Source: Pseudobdellovibrionaceae bacterium
Lineage (GTDB): Bacteria > Bdellovibrionota > UBA1018 > UBA6935
NCBI GenBank assembly: GCA_002722705.1
Contig: PBMP01000075.1
Span: 1 to 64,000 of the forward strand
Direction of reading: 5' to 3'
Length of the DNA: 64,000 nucleotides
A program made the translations under genes and the position numbers. Position 1 is the stretch's first letter. Each line of letters starts with the position of its first letter. The notes under the pieces are model-generated. The model was not told the DNA's origin. It did not search any database and saw only the letters and a list, made by a program, of their open reading frames with translations. Below are positions 31,810 through 40,119 of this stretch, piece after piece.

Positions 31810-33788
31810 TAAAATCCTCCTTTTAAAATTTGAATCATACGAAGATCCGATTGAGTCGAAGCAATATTAATCATGAGTCTTAGATCTCTTTCTTTAAGTC
31901 GAATATTATTGATTAAATATACAACAGAATTGTATTTAGAATGTCGAACTGCTGCTCCGAAAATCCAAAGGTAATAATGATAAAGACGTCCATTTGAAGA
32001 TTTAATTTCCTCCACTGAAGGAAGAAAAGAACTCTCTTTAACGATCAAATCCCCTGCCCATCCTACTTTTTTATCGTAGGCATATTCTAAAGGATTTTGA
32101 TTATTTCTATCTTTTTGACTCCAATCAAAAGATTCTGCATAAAGCAAAACAGAACTTAAAAAATCATAACCAATTGATTCTTCTTGATCGATAATTTCTA
32201 AAACCAAAGGCTTCGTATTTAAAAGTAAAACATGAGGATCCATTCCTCCTTTTAGAAGTCCTCTAAATAAACGAGGCCGATGACTTTTCACTGCCTCTAT
32301 TAATGGTCTTTTAAAAGTTCCGTCTCTTTTCTCAAGAAGTTTAATGGGAGAAACATAGTGAGTTTTTAAAAGATACTCTGAAATTTCTTCTGAAAATCTA
32401 GAATCTTTCACATCAAATAAAGCTTCAAACATTTCATTTATAATAGGAGCCGGATCTGAACTCAGTTCCACTACTTTTTCGATCAATTTTTTATTTTTTG
32501 CTCGAATTAAAATTCCACCAAAACCTTTTCTTTTACTTTGATCAGAAAGACGTAAAGTTGGCTCTAAGAAATTTGCAGAAATTTCTTTAGAAATCATTTT
32601 CTTAAAAAGTTCATCTGAAAGTGACTCTGTTAATTTAGATTTTCCATTTTTCAATAAAAACAAAAGATCTTCTTCATCTCTTTTCTCTTTCGAAAAGAGC
32701 AAAAAAGATAAAACAGAGTTTCCTAAATCTCCTGTCAATGACCATTCAAAATGATCAATATCAAATCTAATTTTTTTCTTTAATGAAGACTTTCCACATT
32801 GACGTTTTTTCCTGTAATCTAAAATATCTTCATAAGAAAGATGATTGTATACTGGAAACGTTGAATCAGCTCCATTTTTTACTTCAGATTCGATCAACCC
32901 AAAGTCATCTAAACAAAGAGCTTTGATTAAAGGATACTGATCTTCATACATAAGGTCTTTCACTCGATAACGCTCAAAATCATAAAGTTGATGATAAAGA
33001 TTGAATGGACCGATTTCATACATTCCTTCTTTTCTGTCTTTCGTTTGAGATTTTTCATTCCAAAATTTTTCAAAAGAAGATCTTTGATCATCTACATCTT
33101 CTATTGAAACTGGAAATTGAACTCCATGTTTTTTCATATGATCTTCAAACTGAAGTGGACTGGCATGCTGATCGTCAACAAAACTTAAAACTTCACGAGT
33201 CGCTTCCATTAAAAGAATTTGATGTTCTCCTATTGTTTCTTCATTCACTTCTGAATCTACAGGCACAAAAGAATGCAACACCTCATGTAGAAGAAGAACT
33301 CCGTGGTCTTCTTCTGGTAATTTTTTTCTAGTTATTCCATCAAAATAGACTTTTGACGCAAATTGACCGTCCTGAAGCGTTCTTACTCCTACAACTTTGC
33401 AGTCCTTTGGCTTTTTATATCCAAAACATTTTTTTGGATATCCAGGATTTTTTCGAACAATTAGAGTAATCCAATCTAAAGAATCTTTTGTAATGTCACA
33501 TGCACGCATTTGCCTTGCTTGCTCTCGAAATGCATGTCCGAAATACCAGTGTTTTTCTTCCAATTTTTTTAATATTTTTGAAGCATACGGGTCTTTTTCT
33601 ATCCATGACTCCATCGACTCGAGGGTTTTCGATTTACATCGAATTTCTTTTTCTAGATCTAAAAGTTTAAATTGATTTCCACTAGAAATAACAATTCCAC
33701 CTCCAACAGCTCCTGATGAACCCGCCTCCTCACCAGCCATAGCGCTGAAAGACAGAACTACAATTACTAATGAAATAATACTTCTCAT
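31809..33788 (-). CDS. Exported protein with HExxH zinc motif and ankyrin-like repeats (659 aa)
   Basis: A signal peptide (1-18) precedes a Gly-rich start with GGGIVIS and LLDLEKE, a beginning that I recall from exported proteins in Bdellovibrio relatives. GVLLLHEVLHSF at residues 163-174 holds HExxH (H168, E169, H172), the zinc-binding core of gluzincin/metzincin-type peptidases; a third ligand could be Glu in the following NEETIGEH. From about 280 to the end the sequence shows degenerate ankyrin-like units (LIKALCLDDFGLIESEVKNG, LIEAVKSHRPRLFRGLLKGG), usually protein-binding. A secreted protease with its own recognition domain is therefore proposed but not shown. It follows the regulator gene with a one-base overlap. 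Confidence 0.65.
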   Translation of the reverse strand: MRSIISLVIVVLSFSAMAGEEAGSSGAVGGGIVISSGNQFKLLDLEKEIRCKSKTLESMESWIEKDPYASKILKKLEEKHWYFGHAFREQARQMRACDITKDSLDWITLIVRKNPGYPKKCFGYKKPKDCKVVGVRTLQDGQFASKVYFDGITRKKLPEEDHGVLLLHEVLHSFVPVDSEVNEETIGEHQILLMEATREVLSFVDDQHASPLQFEDHMKKHGVQFPVSIEDVDDQRSSFEKFWNEKSQTKDRKEGMYEIGPFNLYHQLYDFERYRVKDLMYEDQYPLIKALCLDDFGLIESEVKNGADSTFPVYNHLSYEDILDYRKKRQCGKSSLKKKIRFDIDHFEWSLTGDLGNSVLSFLLFSKEKRDEEDLLFLLKNGKSKLTESLSDELFKKMISKEISANFLEPTLRLSDQSKRKGFGGILIRAKNKKLIEKVVELSSDPAPIINEMFEALFDVKDSRFSEEISEYLLKTHYVSPIKLLEKRDGTFKRPLIEAVKSHRPRLFRGLLKGGMDPHVLLLNTKPLVLEIIDQEESIGYDFLSSVLLYAESFDWSQKDRNNQNPLEYAYDKKVGWAGDLIVKESSFLPSVEEIKSSNGRLYHYYLWIFGAAVRHSKYNSVVYLINNIRLKERDLRLMINIASTQSDLRMIQILKGGF

Positions 33789-34615
33789 TACCTCTCTCCT
33801 TTTTTATGTTTTTCTTTTTTTGTTAATCTAAAAAATTGAATTCCAACCTGATAAACTTCATTGGGACTTTTACTTTTTGCTGCAAGTCGAACCAAACTTT
33901 TGAAACAATTTTTCATAATTTCATTTGCATCCTCTAAATCTTCTGGATTAAAACAAAAAGTTTCACTTCCTAAAAAACGTTCTGTATTATTTTGTTCTTC
34001 AACAGATTCAATTGCTTTAGCAAGCATCTCTTTGTGAAACGCTCGTAAAGCATCATTAGGAACAAATGATTCCACATAGGTGCTTGACTGCAGACGAGAA
34101 TATTTTCCGTCTTCATATTTTAAAATTTCGAGTTTTACTAATCTATCCAGAGCTTCTTGTGCTTGAGAAACATGAATTCCAAGTCTTTTTGCAATTGATG
34201 CTGCACTCACTTTAAATCCTGGGATTCCAAAAATTTGAATGATCGGATGATGATACCATCTAGCAATCATCTGAAAGGTGTCTAGACTCAAATCAAAAAT
34301 TTCTTTTTTTTCTGGTCTAATATCCTGAAGTCTTTCTCTTAGAACTTCTTTTATTTTTAAATTTTTAGAGTTTTCGTACTGAACGAGCGTGAAAAAATAA
34401 TCTCTTTCTTTATCTTTTAAAGAGAGTTTTTCCACCACTCGTTCAGCATTTCCTAATGTGAGATTTCTTTTTCCTCGAAGAATTTGAGAGATGAGAGAGG
34501 GAGGGATGTTCATTTGCTGCGCAAATGAACGCATCGAGTACGAGTGATTTTTTTCAATCCTTTGATTCAAAACATTTCGTAAAAAATCTCTATAAGAAAC
34601 ATAATCGAAAACCAT
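33788..34615 (-). CDS. TIGR02147-family transcriptional regulator (275 aa)
   Basis: Matches the TIGR02147 (DUF4423) family, common in Fibrobacter and Bdellovibrio relatives. MVFDYVSYRDFLRNVL is the family start, followed by an HTH of the Cro/XRE kind (SMRSFAQQMNIPPSLISQILRGKRNL, about 27-50) and the C-terminal DUF4423 region with FDLSLDTFQMIARWYHHPII and a winged-helix-like FKVSAASIAKRLGIHVSQAQEALDRL. I start at ATG 34615 because of this family start; the open frame continues to a TTG at 34666. No Shine-Dalgarno sequence is seen. It is the first gene of a six-gene unit and likely controls it; an inverted repeat lies just upstream. Confidence 0.82.
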   Translation of the reverse strand: MVFDYVSYRDFLRNVLNQRIEKNHSYSMRSFAQQMNIPPSLISQILRGKRNLTLGNAERVVEKLSLKDKERDYFFTLVQYENSKNLKIKEVLRERLQDIRPEKKEIFDLSLDTFQMIARWYHHPIIQIFGIPGFKVSAASIAKRLGIHVSQAQEALDRLVKLEILKYEDGKYSRLQSSTYVESFVPNDALRAFHKEMLAKAIESVEEQNNTERFLGSETFCFNPEDLEDANEIMKNCFKSLVRLAAKSKSPNEVYQVGIQFFRLTKKEKHKKGER

Positions 34616-34630
34616 GAGCTGGGATTTAGC

Positions 34631-34654
34631 ATATTTGACTTGCAGCGCAAATAT
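34631..34654 (-). promoter_or_regulatory. Inverted repeat upstream of the TIGR02147 regulator
   Basis: ATATTTG (34631-34637) and CAAATAT (34648-34654) are perfect inverted arms with a ten-base spacer, 16-39 bases before the chosen start. The location and symmetry suit an autoregulatory operator. A similar TGC(A/T)GCGCAAAT core recurs inside the gene near 34515. Confidence 0.4.
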
Positions 34655-34766
34655 TTTTGAGAACAAACTGAGTTCAAAGCGTAAACACCAGACAAAAAAA
34701 GGCGGCTTTATAAATTAAAATTCTTAAATTTCAATAGATTAAAAAAATAGATTTTTTTACTAAGAT

Positions 34767-35189
34767 TTATTTTTCCTGATCCTTTTTCCAACGAATCGCT
34801 ATCCCTTGGGTAAGAATTTGTCCTTCTTCACCATCATCAGAACACTCAGGGCTTCGATAAAGCTCTTTCCGACCATCGACTAAAAAAACAACTGAACGAA
34901 TCATCATCACCGCATCGGCCCCCGCCTTTTTTGCGTACTTCAAAAGATCTCGAACACTTTTATTGTAGTGATTTTCACAAAGTCTCTTTTCACTCCAATT
35001 CATGTTTAACGAGGGGTAATTTACCTTCGAACGAACCGATCCCAAGCTCTCATACTTTCGTACGGGTTGATCAATATAAACATTTTCTTTTGGAAACGCA
35101 TAAGGAGTGATGCTTGGCTCAGGTAAACTCGCACACCCTCCCATCAAACCACTTAAAATAAAAATCCAGATTTTTTTTTGAAATGTCAT
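34767..35189 (-). CDS. Small lipoprotein of unknown function (140 aa)
   Basis: The signal peptide ends LMGGCASL, giving a lipidated Cys near residue 19. The mature domain has a strand-helix pattern ending in YAKKAGADAVMMIRSVVF, reminiscent of the YbjQ/DUF4156-type lipoproteins where an AKxxGADAV segment is conserved. Two further Cys could pair. Its ATG overlaps the kamA stop by four bases, so it is translated from the same message, although a functional link to lysine metabolism is not obvious. Confidence 0.65.
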   Translation of the reverse strand: MTFQKKIWIFILSGLMGGCASLPEPSITPYAFPKENVYIDQPVRKYESLGSVRSKVNYPSLNMNWSEKRLCENHYNKSVRDLLKYAKKAGADAVMMIRSVVFLVDGRKELYRSPECSDDGEEGQILTQGIAIRWKKDQEK

Positions 35190-36349
35190 TCGTTGTCTTC
35201 AGGTTCAAAATACTCAAATTGATCATTCTTGAAGTTTCTGAGTGTTAATTTTTTACCTTCTTTTTTCACAACGTAGTTTGGAAGCAATGGAATCTTTCCT
35301 CCGCCCCCTGGAGCATCAACAACATAGTAAGGAACGGCCATTCCACTGGTCCACCCTCGAAGCTTCTCCATAATTTCAAGACCAGTTTCAATCGGAGTCC
35401 TAAAATGACTGATTCCCTGTGAAAGATCGCATTGATAAATGTAGTATGGACGAACTCTCATCATCAAAAGTTTGTGATTGAGTTCTTTTACAATCTCAGC
35501 TTTATCGTTCACCCCTTTCAGTAAAACCATCTGATTATTTAAAACACATCCCGCATCAGCAAGCTTTCGACACGCTTCAAAAGCCTCTGCTGTACATTCC
35601 TTAGGGTGATTAAAATGAGTATGTACAAAAACAGGATGATACTTACTCAACATTTTCGCAAATGAATCCGTAATTCTCTGAGGAAGAGTGACTAGGTTTC
35701 TCGTTCCCAAACGAAAAACCTCAATATGCTCCATTGCTCGAAGTCTCGACAAAATATATTCAAGTCGATCATCAGAATTCGAAAGAGGGTCTCCCCCAGA
35801 AATGACAACGTCTCTTATTTCTTTATGCTCTTCGATGTATTTTAAACCAACCTCCAACTGCTTCGTTTGAGCCGCTGAAGAAGGATCAGATACTTTTCTT
35901 TTTCGAGTACAATGCCGACAAAAAACAGGACAATTGTGAGTGGTGTAAAAAAGAACTCGATCCGGGTAGCGATGAGTAATCCCTGGAACGGGCATGTCTC
36001 TTTCTTCCGCAAGAGGATCTTCTAAATCAGTTGGAAGGATATTGAGTTCTCCTAACTGTGGCACCGATTGTAATCGGATTGGACAATGAGGATCATCACG
36101 ATCCATCAAAGCCGCATAATAAGGGGTAATTCCCATGTGAAAAAGATCATTTGATTTCTCAAACGCCTCTCTCTCCTCTGGAGTCACATGAATAACCTTC
36201 TCCAATTGCTCCAGAGACTTGACTCGCTTTTGCTGTTGCCAGATCCAGTTATCCCAATCTTTATCTGGTACATCGTCCCAAACCCCTGCTCGCCCACCTG
36301 TTTTAAATCGATCTGCTACAGTATTAATGGTTTTAATTTCGTAAGCCAT
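35186..36349 (-). CDS. kamA: Lysine 2,3-aminomutase family radical SAM enzyme (387 aa)
   Basis: Radical-SAM, PLP-dependent enzyme interconverting L-lysine and L-beta-lysine. The cluster motif is C140-x3-C144-x2-C147 (CPVFCRHC), SAM contacts lie in VVISGGDPL near 177-185, and the PLP lysine is in DAPGGGGKIP near the C-terminus. Length and the N-terminal WIWQQQKR segment favour KamA over the shorter EpmB, which modifies elongation factor P; without a neighbouring efp this remains a choice by similarity. The ribosome binding site AGAGGGG precedes the ATG. Divergent from the exbB gene, with 72 bases between the starts. Confidence 0.85.
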   Translation of the reverse strand: MAYEIKTINTVADRFKTGGRAGVWDDVPDKDWDNWIWQQQKRVKSLEQLEKVIHVTPEEREAFEKSNDLFHMGITPYYAALMDRDDPHCPIRLQSVPQLGELNILPTDLEDPLAEERDMPVPGITHRYPDRVLFYTTHNCPVFCRHCTRKRKVSDPSSAAQTKQLEVGLKYIEEHKEIRDVVISGGDPLSNSDDRLEYILSRLRAMEHIEVFRLGTRNLVTLPQRITDSFAKMLSKYHPVFVHTHFNHPKECTAEAFEACRKLADAGCVLNNQMVLLKGVNDKAEIVKELNHKLLMMRVRPYYIYQCDLSQGISHFRTPIETGLEIMEKLRGWTSGMAVPYYVVDAPGGGGKIPLLPNYVVKKEGKKLTLRNFKNDQFEYFEPEDNE

Positions 36350-36421
36350 GAAAAACCCCTCTTATTGTCTTTCTTGTGAAAGTTTAACGTGAACAAATTT
36401 GCCACTCCTGTCAAGAAAACG

Positions 36422-37117
36422 ATGAATTTAAGCAGAGTTTCTTTTCCCAAACCTATGACAACAGACCAATCCTTCGGTAAAATAAAGTCCATGGTCTCAA
36501 ATCTCTTTTTAGGAATGGCAACAATCGGAGCAGAATGGGTTCTCTACCTTCTTATTCTCCTCTCACTTTTTTCAGTCGCACTTATTTTTGATCGCTGGAG
36601 ATTTTATCAGAATAATGGATCAAAACTTTCAGATACACAAAACCGACTGAGAACAGCAATTACTCAGTCCAATTGGGATGAGGCCATTGAAATCGCAGAA
36701 AAACACTCCGAAAACTTAGGAATGGCAATGACTGCAGCAATTTTAATTCACCGAAAAAATCACCCCGGCGCGTCAGTCTCTGCTCTTTCTGAGGTTGGCC
36801 AAGATGCCCTCACGCGAACACGGCTCTCTTGGGAACGCTCACTGGCCTTACTCGCCATCATCGGAAATAATGCTCCTTTTGTGGGACTCCTGGGAACGGT
36901 CATTGGAATTATTCAAGCATTTAATAATCTCAGTCAACATGCCTCAGGTGTCCAAACGGTCACTGCTGGACTAGCAGAAGCATTGATTGCAACTGCTGTT
37001 GGAATTTTTGTGGCGATTCCTGCGGTCGCTGCATTCAACCTTTTTAGTCGAAAAGTCAAAACGGGTGTTGCTGAAGCTGAGGCATTAAAAAGTTATTTAA
37101 TTGGGAAACTCTCTTAA
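36422..37117 (+). CDS. exbB: ExbB/TolQ-family proton channel subunit (about 231 aa)
   Basis: Inner-membrane component that, with ExbD, converts proton motive force into work for TonB- or Tol-type systems. A first membrane helix (AEWVLYLLILLSLFSVALIFDRW) is followed by a cytoplasmic region (about 65-140) and two more helices containing NNAPFVGLLGTVIGIIQAF and GLAEALIATAVGIFVAIPAVAAFN, the most conserved family stretches. The start is uncertain: GTG 36389 and ATGs at 36422, 36455 and 36491 are all in frame and none has a clear Shine-Dalgarno sequence. ExbD starts one base after the stop. No TonB gene is adjacent. Confidence 0.85.
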   Translation: MNLSRVSFPKPMTTDQSFGKIKSMVSNLFLGMATIGAEWVLYLLILLSLFSVALIFDRWRFYQNNGSKLSDTQNRLRTAITQSNWDEAIEIAEKHSENLGMAMTAAILIHRKNHPGASVSALSEVGQDALTRTRLSWERSLALLAIIGNNAPFVGLLGTVIGIIQAFNNLSQHASGVQTVTAGLAEALIATAVGIFVAIPAVAAFNLFSRKVKTGVAEAEALKSYLIGKLS

Positions 37118-37118
37118 A

Positions 37119-37520
37119 ATGGCTGGAACACATAACGATGACGAAATCATCTCTGGAATTAATGTCACTCCATTAGTGGATGTGATGCTCGTTTTGCTCG
37201 TTATTTTTATGGTATCAGCCCCAGTCATTTATCAATCTGCAATAAAGGTCGATCTTCCTTCTGCTCAGACTGGCGAAAAGTCACCTCCTTCAGAGAATCT
37301 AGAATTTGCAATCAAAGCCAATGGTGATTTGTATTTTGGAAAGTTAAAAATGAGTTGGGAAAGTCTCGAACAAAAACTCAAAGCAACTGCAAAGTACCCC
37401 GTAGATCAGGCAGCAATCATCAGTGCTGACAAAAGTATTCCTCACGGTACAGTGATCCGATTGATGGATTTATTAAGACAAGTTGGATTATCAAAAATAG
37501 GACTCAACGTAACGCAGTAA
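37119..37520 (+). CDS. exbD: ExbD/TolR-family protein (133 aa)
   Basis: Single-pass inner-membrane partner of ExbB. The N-terminus is short, then ISGINVTPLVDVMLVLLVIFMV contains the one membrane helix, with the proton-carrying Asp in PLVDVML near residue 21. The periplasmic domain has the usual strand LPSAQTGE, a VDQAAIISADKSIPHGTVIRLMDLLRQVGLSKIGLNV pattern and ends soon after. I use ATG 37119, one base after the ExbB stop, instead of the TTG at 37101. A small CCCC/GGGG hairpin (37520-37532) follows the stop but lacks a T run. Confidence 0.87.
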   Translation: MAGTHNDDEIISGINVTPLVDVMLVLLVIFMVSAPVIYQSAIKVDLPSAQTGEKSPPSENLEFAIKANGDLYFGKLKMSWESLEQKLKATAKYPVDQAAIISADKSIPHGTVIRLMDLLRQVGLSKIGLNVTQ

Positions 37521-37655
37521 CCCCTTAGGGGTAAAATTCTCTTTAAAAACAAGGGGAAAGGAGTTTTTTTCTCTTTGCTTATTCCCTCTTAAAAAAACCG
37601 ACCTTATGCATTAAAAAAAATCGGTAAACATCTGTTTTTATTCATGATAATGAGA

Positions 37656-37684
37656 TTAACGTTTAACTCAAACTTCGATATAAT
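37656..37684 (+). promoter_or_regulatory. Candidate sigma-70-type promoter
   Basis: TTAACG (37656-37661) and a consensus TATAAT (37679-37684) are 17 bases apart. The start codon at 37703 and its AAGGAGG site follow closely, giving a very short leader. It would serve the hydroxylase/GreA-like pair. Confidence 0.55.
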
Positions 37685-37702
37685 AGAGAGAAGGAGGCGG
37701 TT

Positions 37703-38281
37703 GTGAGTGAATTTTTAATTAAATTAGCAAAAGCTTTTCCCAAGGGATCTATCAAACAAACGCGGTATCTAATTTTACCTTTTTCAATGATTTCGTTAGC
37801 AGTGGCCTGGTTTTACTCAGATCTCTCCACCATAGAAAAAGGGATATGGGTCCTATCGAGCGGTCTCACTTGGACACTCCTCGAGTACATTCTACATCGA
37901 TGGCTTCTTCACTATCCGGCAAAATCTGAAGTCGGAAAAGTGATCTTGGCTCGCCTTCACGTCATTCACCATGATCATCCTGAAGATGGTTCGCAAGTAT
38001 GCGTTCCAATGCTTCTGAGTGCTCCTTTGTGGTTGATGATCTATGGACTCATTGTTCTTATGGGTGGGGGTTCAACAACAAGTTGGCTTTTTGTTTCAGG
38101 AGTCGCAGTAATGATGACTTTTTACGATAGTGTTCATTACTTCACCCACTATGAAACTGCAAAAACTCGATATGGAAAATTCTTAAAAAAGCATCATATG
38201 CTTCACCACTTTAAGGATGATACCGTTCGATATGGAGTCACCTCTCCTCTTTGGGACTATTTTTTTCATACCTACCGATGA
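37703..38281 (+). CDS. Fatty acid hydroxylase / sterol desaturase family membrane protein (192 aa)
   Basis: Diiron membrane oxygenase of the fatty-acid hydroxylase superfamily. The histidine boxes are visible in order: HRWLLH near residue 72, HVIHHDHP near 96-103, HYFTHYE near 149-155 and KKHHMLHHF near 166-174. Four hydrophobic segments fit the family fold. The substrate is probably a fatty acyl chain or lipid, but this cannot be read from sequence. Start is GTG at 37703 with a strong AAGGAGG six bases upstream. Stop and the following ATG overlap (ATGA), so the GreA-like protein is coupled to it. Confidence 0.85.
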   Translation: MSEFLIKLAKAFPKGSIKQTRYLILPFSMISLAVAWFYSDLSTIEKGIWVLSSGLTWTLLEYILHRWLLHYPAKSEVGKVILARLHVIHHDHPEDGSQVCVPMLLSAPLWLMIYGLIVLMGGGSTTSWLFVSGVAVMMTFYDSVHYFTHYETAKTRYGKFLKKHHMLHHFKDDTVRYGVTSPLWDYFFHTYR

Positions 38282-38754
38282 AAAAAAAAGAGATTCTTGA
38301 TTTCATTATTAAAAACCTAAAGGAAGATTTTGAGAAGCAACTTACAGTCACTCAAGCTTCTCATGAGGGCGCTATTTCAGAAGAAGCTAAGCAAGAAGGC
38401 AAATATGATACCCGCGCAATTGAAGCCTCTTATCTTGCCGGAGCCCAAGCAAAACGCTTAAATGAATTAAAACAAAATATATTCCTACTCGAATCTATGC
38501 CTCTCAGAGCATTCTGTTCAAAGGACTCTGTTGAACTCAGTGCTCTAGTTGAACTTGATTTAGAAGGAAACCGTGAAAAGTATTTTCTTGCCCCTGTTTC
38601 TGGTGGGATTTTTCAAATTCAAGGTACTGAAATTAAAGTTATTTCCATGGATTCGCCCATTGGAAAAGAAATTCGAGGACTAACAGTGGGGGAATCCATC
38701 GAAGTTCTTTTACAAGGAGCTCTCAAGGAATACACACTCACTGGCATTGAATAA
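38278..38754 (+). CDS. GreA/GreB-like protein (158 aa)
   Basis: Resembles transcript-cleavage factors of the GreA/GreB family, which bind the RNA polymerase secondary channel. The N-terminal part is helical (KEILDFIIKNLKEDFEKQLTVTQASHEGAISEEAKQEGKYDTRAIEASYLAGAQAKRLNEL-like, shorter than true GreA). The C-terminal FKBP-like part has ISMDSPIGKEIRGLTVGESIEVLL, the family hallmark. The acidic tip pair of GreA (Asp-Glu) is not clearly kept, so it may be a regulator without cleavage activity. Start at ATG 38278 overlaps the hydroxylase stop. Confidence 0.7.
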   Translation: MKKKEILDFIIKNLKEDFEKQLTVTQASHEGAISEEAKQEGKYDTRAIEASYLAGAQAKRLNELKQNIFLLESMPLRAFCSKDSVELSALVELDLEGNREKYFLAPVSGGIFQIQGTEIKVISMDSPIGKEIRGLTVGESIEVLLQGALKEYTLTGIE

Positions 38755-38849
38755 TCCTCCATTTTGTTCTTTTCTATGATACCTTCGACGCATCACAAAA
38801 GAAGGAGCTTGTCGTTACTACGGAATTTCAAACACAACAGTGGAAAGAC

Positions 38850-40049
38850 TTGGGGATTGGTCAGGAAACCATTGATCTCCTGGAAAAAGAGAAATTTTTC
38901 TCACCGACTCCGGTTCAAGAAAAAACAATCCCCTTTTCTCTCGAAGGAAAAGACCTTTTAGTGTCTGCAAAAACCGGATCGGGAAAAACTGCCGGATTTT
39001 GCTTACCTCTCATTGAAAAGCTACGTGGAAGAAAAGGAACGTTAGGGGTCATTGTTTGCCCTGTTCGGGAAATTGCGCTTCAAACTCACGAAGTCGTACA
39101 AACCTTTGCTCTCCCTCAAGGACTTCAATCTGTTGCAACCATTGGAGGAGTCAATATCCGCCAAGAAGAACAAGCGCTTCGTGAATATCCTCAGATCATT
39201 GTCGGAACTCCAGGCCGAATCGCTGATCACATAGAAAGAGGAAACCTCTGGCTTGATTATGTAGAAATGGTAATCCTCGACGAAGCAGACCGAATGCTTG
39301 ATATGGGTTTCTCAAAACAACTCAATCAAATCATGGATGCCACCTCAAAAGATCGTCAAACCCTGTTCTTTTCTGCAACTGTTTCAGGAGAAGCAGAAAA
39401 ACTTGCAAATCGATATCTCAAAGATCCTATTCGAATTTCACTAGGATCGGCACTTTCAGTGGCAGATACAATTACTCAAGAACTTCTTTGGCTCAATGAC
39501 TGTCACAAAAAAAGAGAACTTCTTCGACTCATTGAAGAAGAAACAGGAAGCATTATTGTCTTCACAAGCACCAAAGTCGACGCGCAGAGTCTTTGGAGGT
39601 CATTATACTCACGAGGACATCATGATGCTTCGTATCTTTCTTCTGATAAAATCCAAAAACACCGAGAACAAGTTTTAGATGAATTTAAAGAAGGAAAAAC
39701 AAGAATTCTTGTTGCCACTGACGTTGCTGGACGAGGGATTCATGTGGATCATATCGCTCATGTAATCAATTTTGATTTTCCACTGGGTGTAGAAGACTAT
39801 ATTCATCGCGTCGGAAGAACGGGAAGAAATGGGCAAACTGGAAAAGCAACCAGCTTCATTACTCCAGAAGAATCAAAGCAACTCATTGAGCTAGAAAAAT
39901 ACCTGGGTTCACCTATTCCTGAGAAGAAAGTGTTTGATTTTGAGCTAGATCCTAGAATTTTCACAAAAGCCTATCAAAGAAAACGAAAACCCTACCGAAA
40001 TCACAGTAGAAAGAAGTCTCGAAATTCAAGATCTATAGATAAGTCGTAG
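38850..40049 (+). CDS. DEAD-box RNA helicase, start uncertain (about 399 aa)
   Basis: ATP-dependent RNA helicase of the RhlE/DeaD group. Motifs in order: Q motif with PTPVQ, motif I SAKTGSGKTA near residue 38, GTPGRI near 120, DEAD in VILDEADRMLDMGF near 145, SAT near 170, IVFTST, DVAGRGIHVDHI and HRVGRTGR near 325. A basic tail (KRKPYRNHSRKKSRN) may bind RNA. The earliest in-frame standard start is TTG 38850, but the frame stays open upstream and encodes an EFQTQQWKDLG stretch that looks like the normal family N-terminus, behind a GAAGGAG site (38801-38807). The real start may be a rare codon near 38811-38814. Confidence 0.85.
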   Translation: MGIGQETIDLLEKEKFFSPTPVQEKTIPFSLEGKDLLVSAKTGSGKTAGFCLPLIEKLRGRKGTLGVIVCPVREIALQTHEVVQTFALPQGLQSVATIGGVNIRQEEQALREYPQIIVGTPGRIADHIERGNLWLDYVEMVILDEADRMLDMGFSKQLNQIMDATSKDRQTLFFSATVSGEAEKLANRYLKDPIRISLGSALSVADTITQELLWLNDCHKKRELLRLIEEETGSIIVFTSTKVDAQSLWRSLYSRGHHDASYLSSDKIQKHREQVLDEFKEGKTRILVATDVAGRGIHVDHIAHVINFDFPLGVEDYIHRVGRTGRNGQTGKATSFITPEESKQLIELEKYLGSPIPEKKVFDFELDPRIFTKAYQRKRKPYRNHSRKKSRNSRSIDKS

Positions 40050-40119
40050 ACCATCTTTTTTCAGCTATGGTACATTTATATCAAATTGGAATGTTAGCTA
40101 TCAACCGGTAGGATGGTCA

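Noticed and set aside
34737-34760. A-run/T-run inverted repeat downstream of the small lipoprotein gene
   Set aside because: It is made only of A and T apart from the centre. Such symmetry is expected by chance in this AT-rich DNA and would be thermally weak.
37520-37532. ACCCC/GGGGT hairpin after exbD as terminator
   Set aside because: The stem is only five base pairs with a three-base loop and no T run follows directly, so I do not list it as a terminator.
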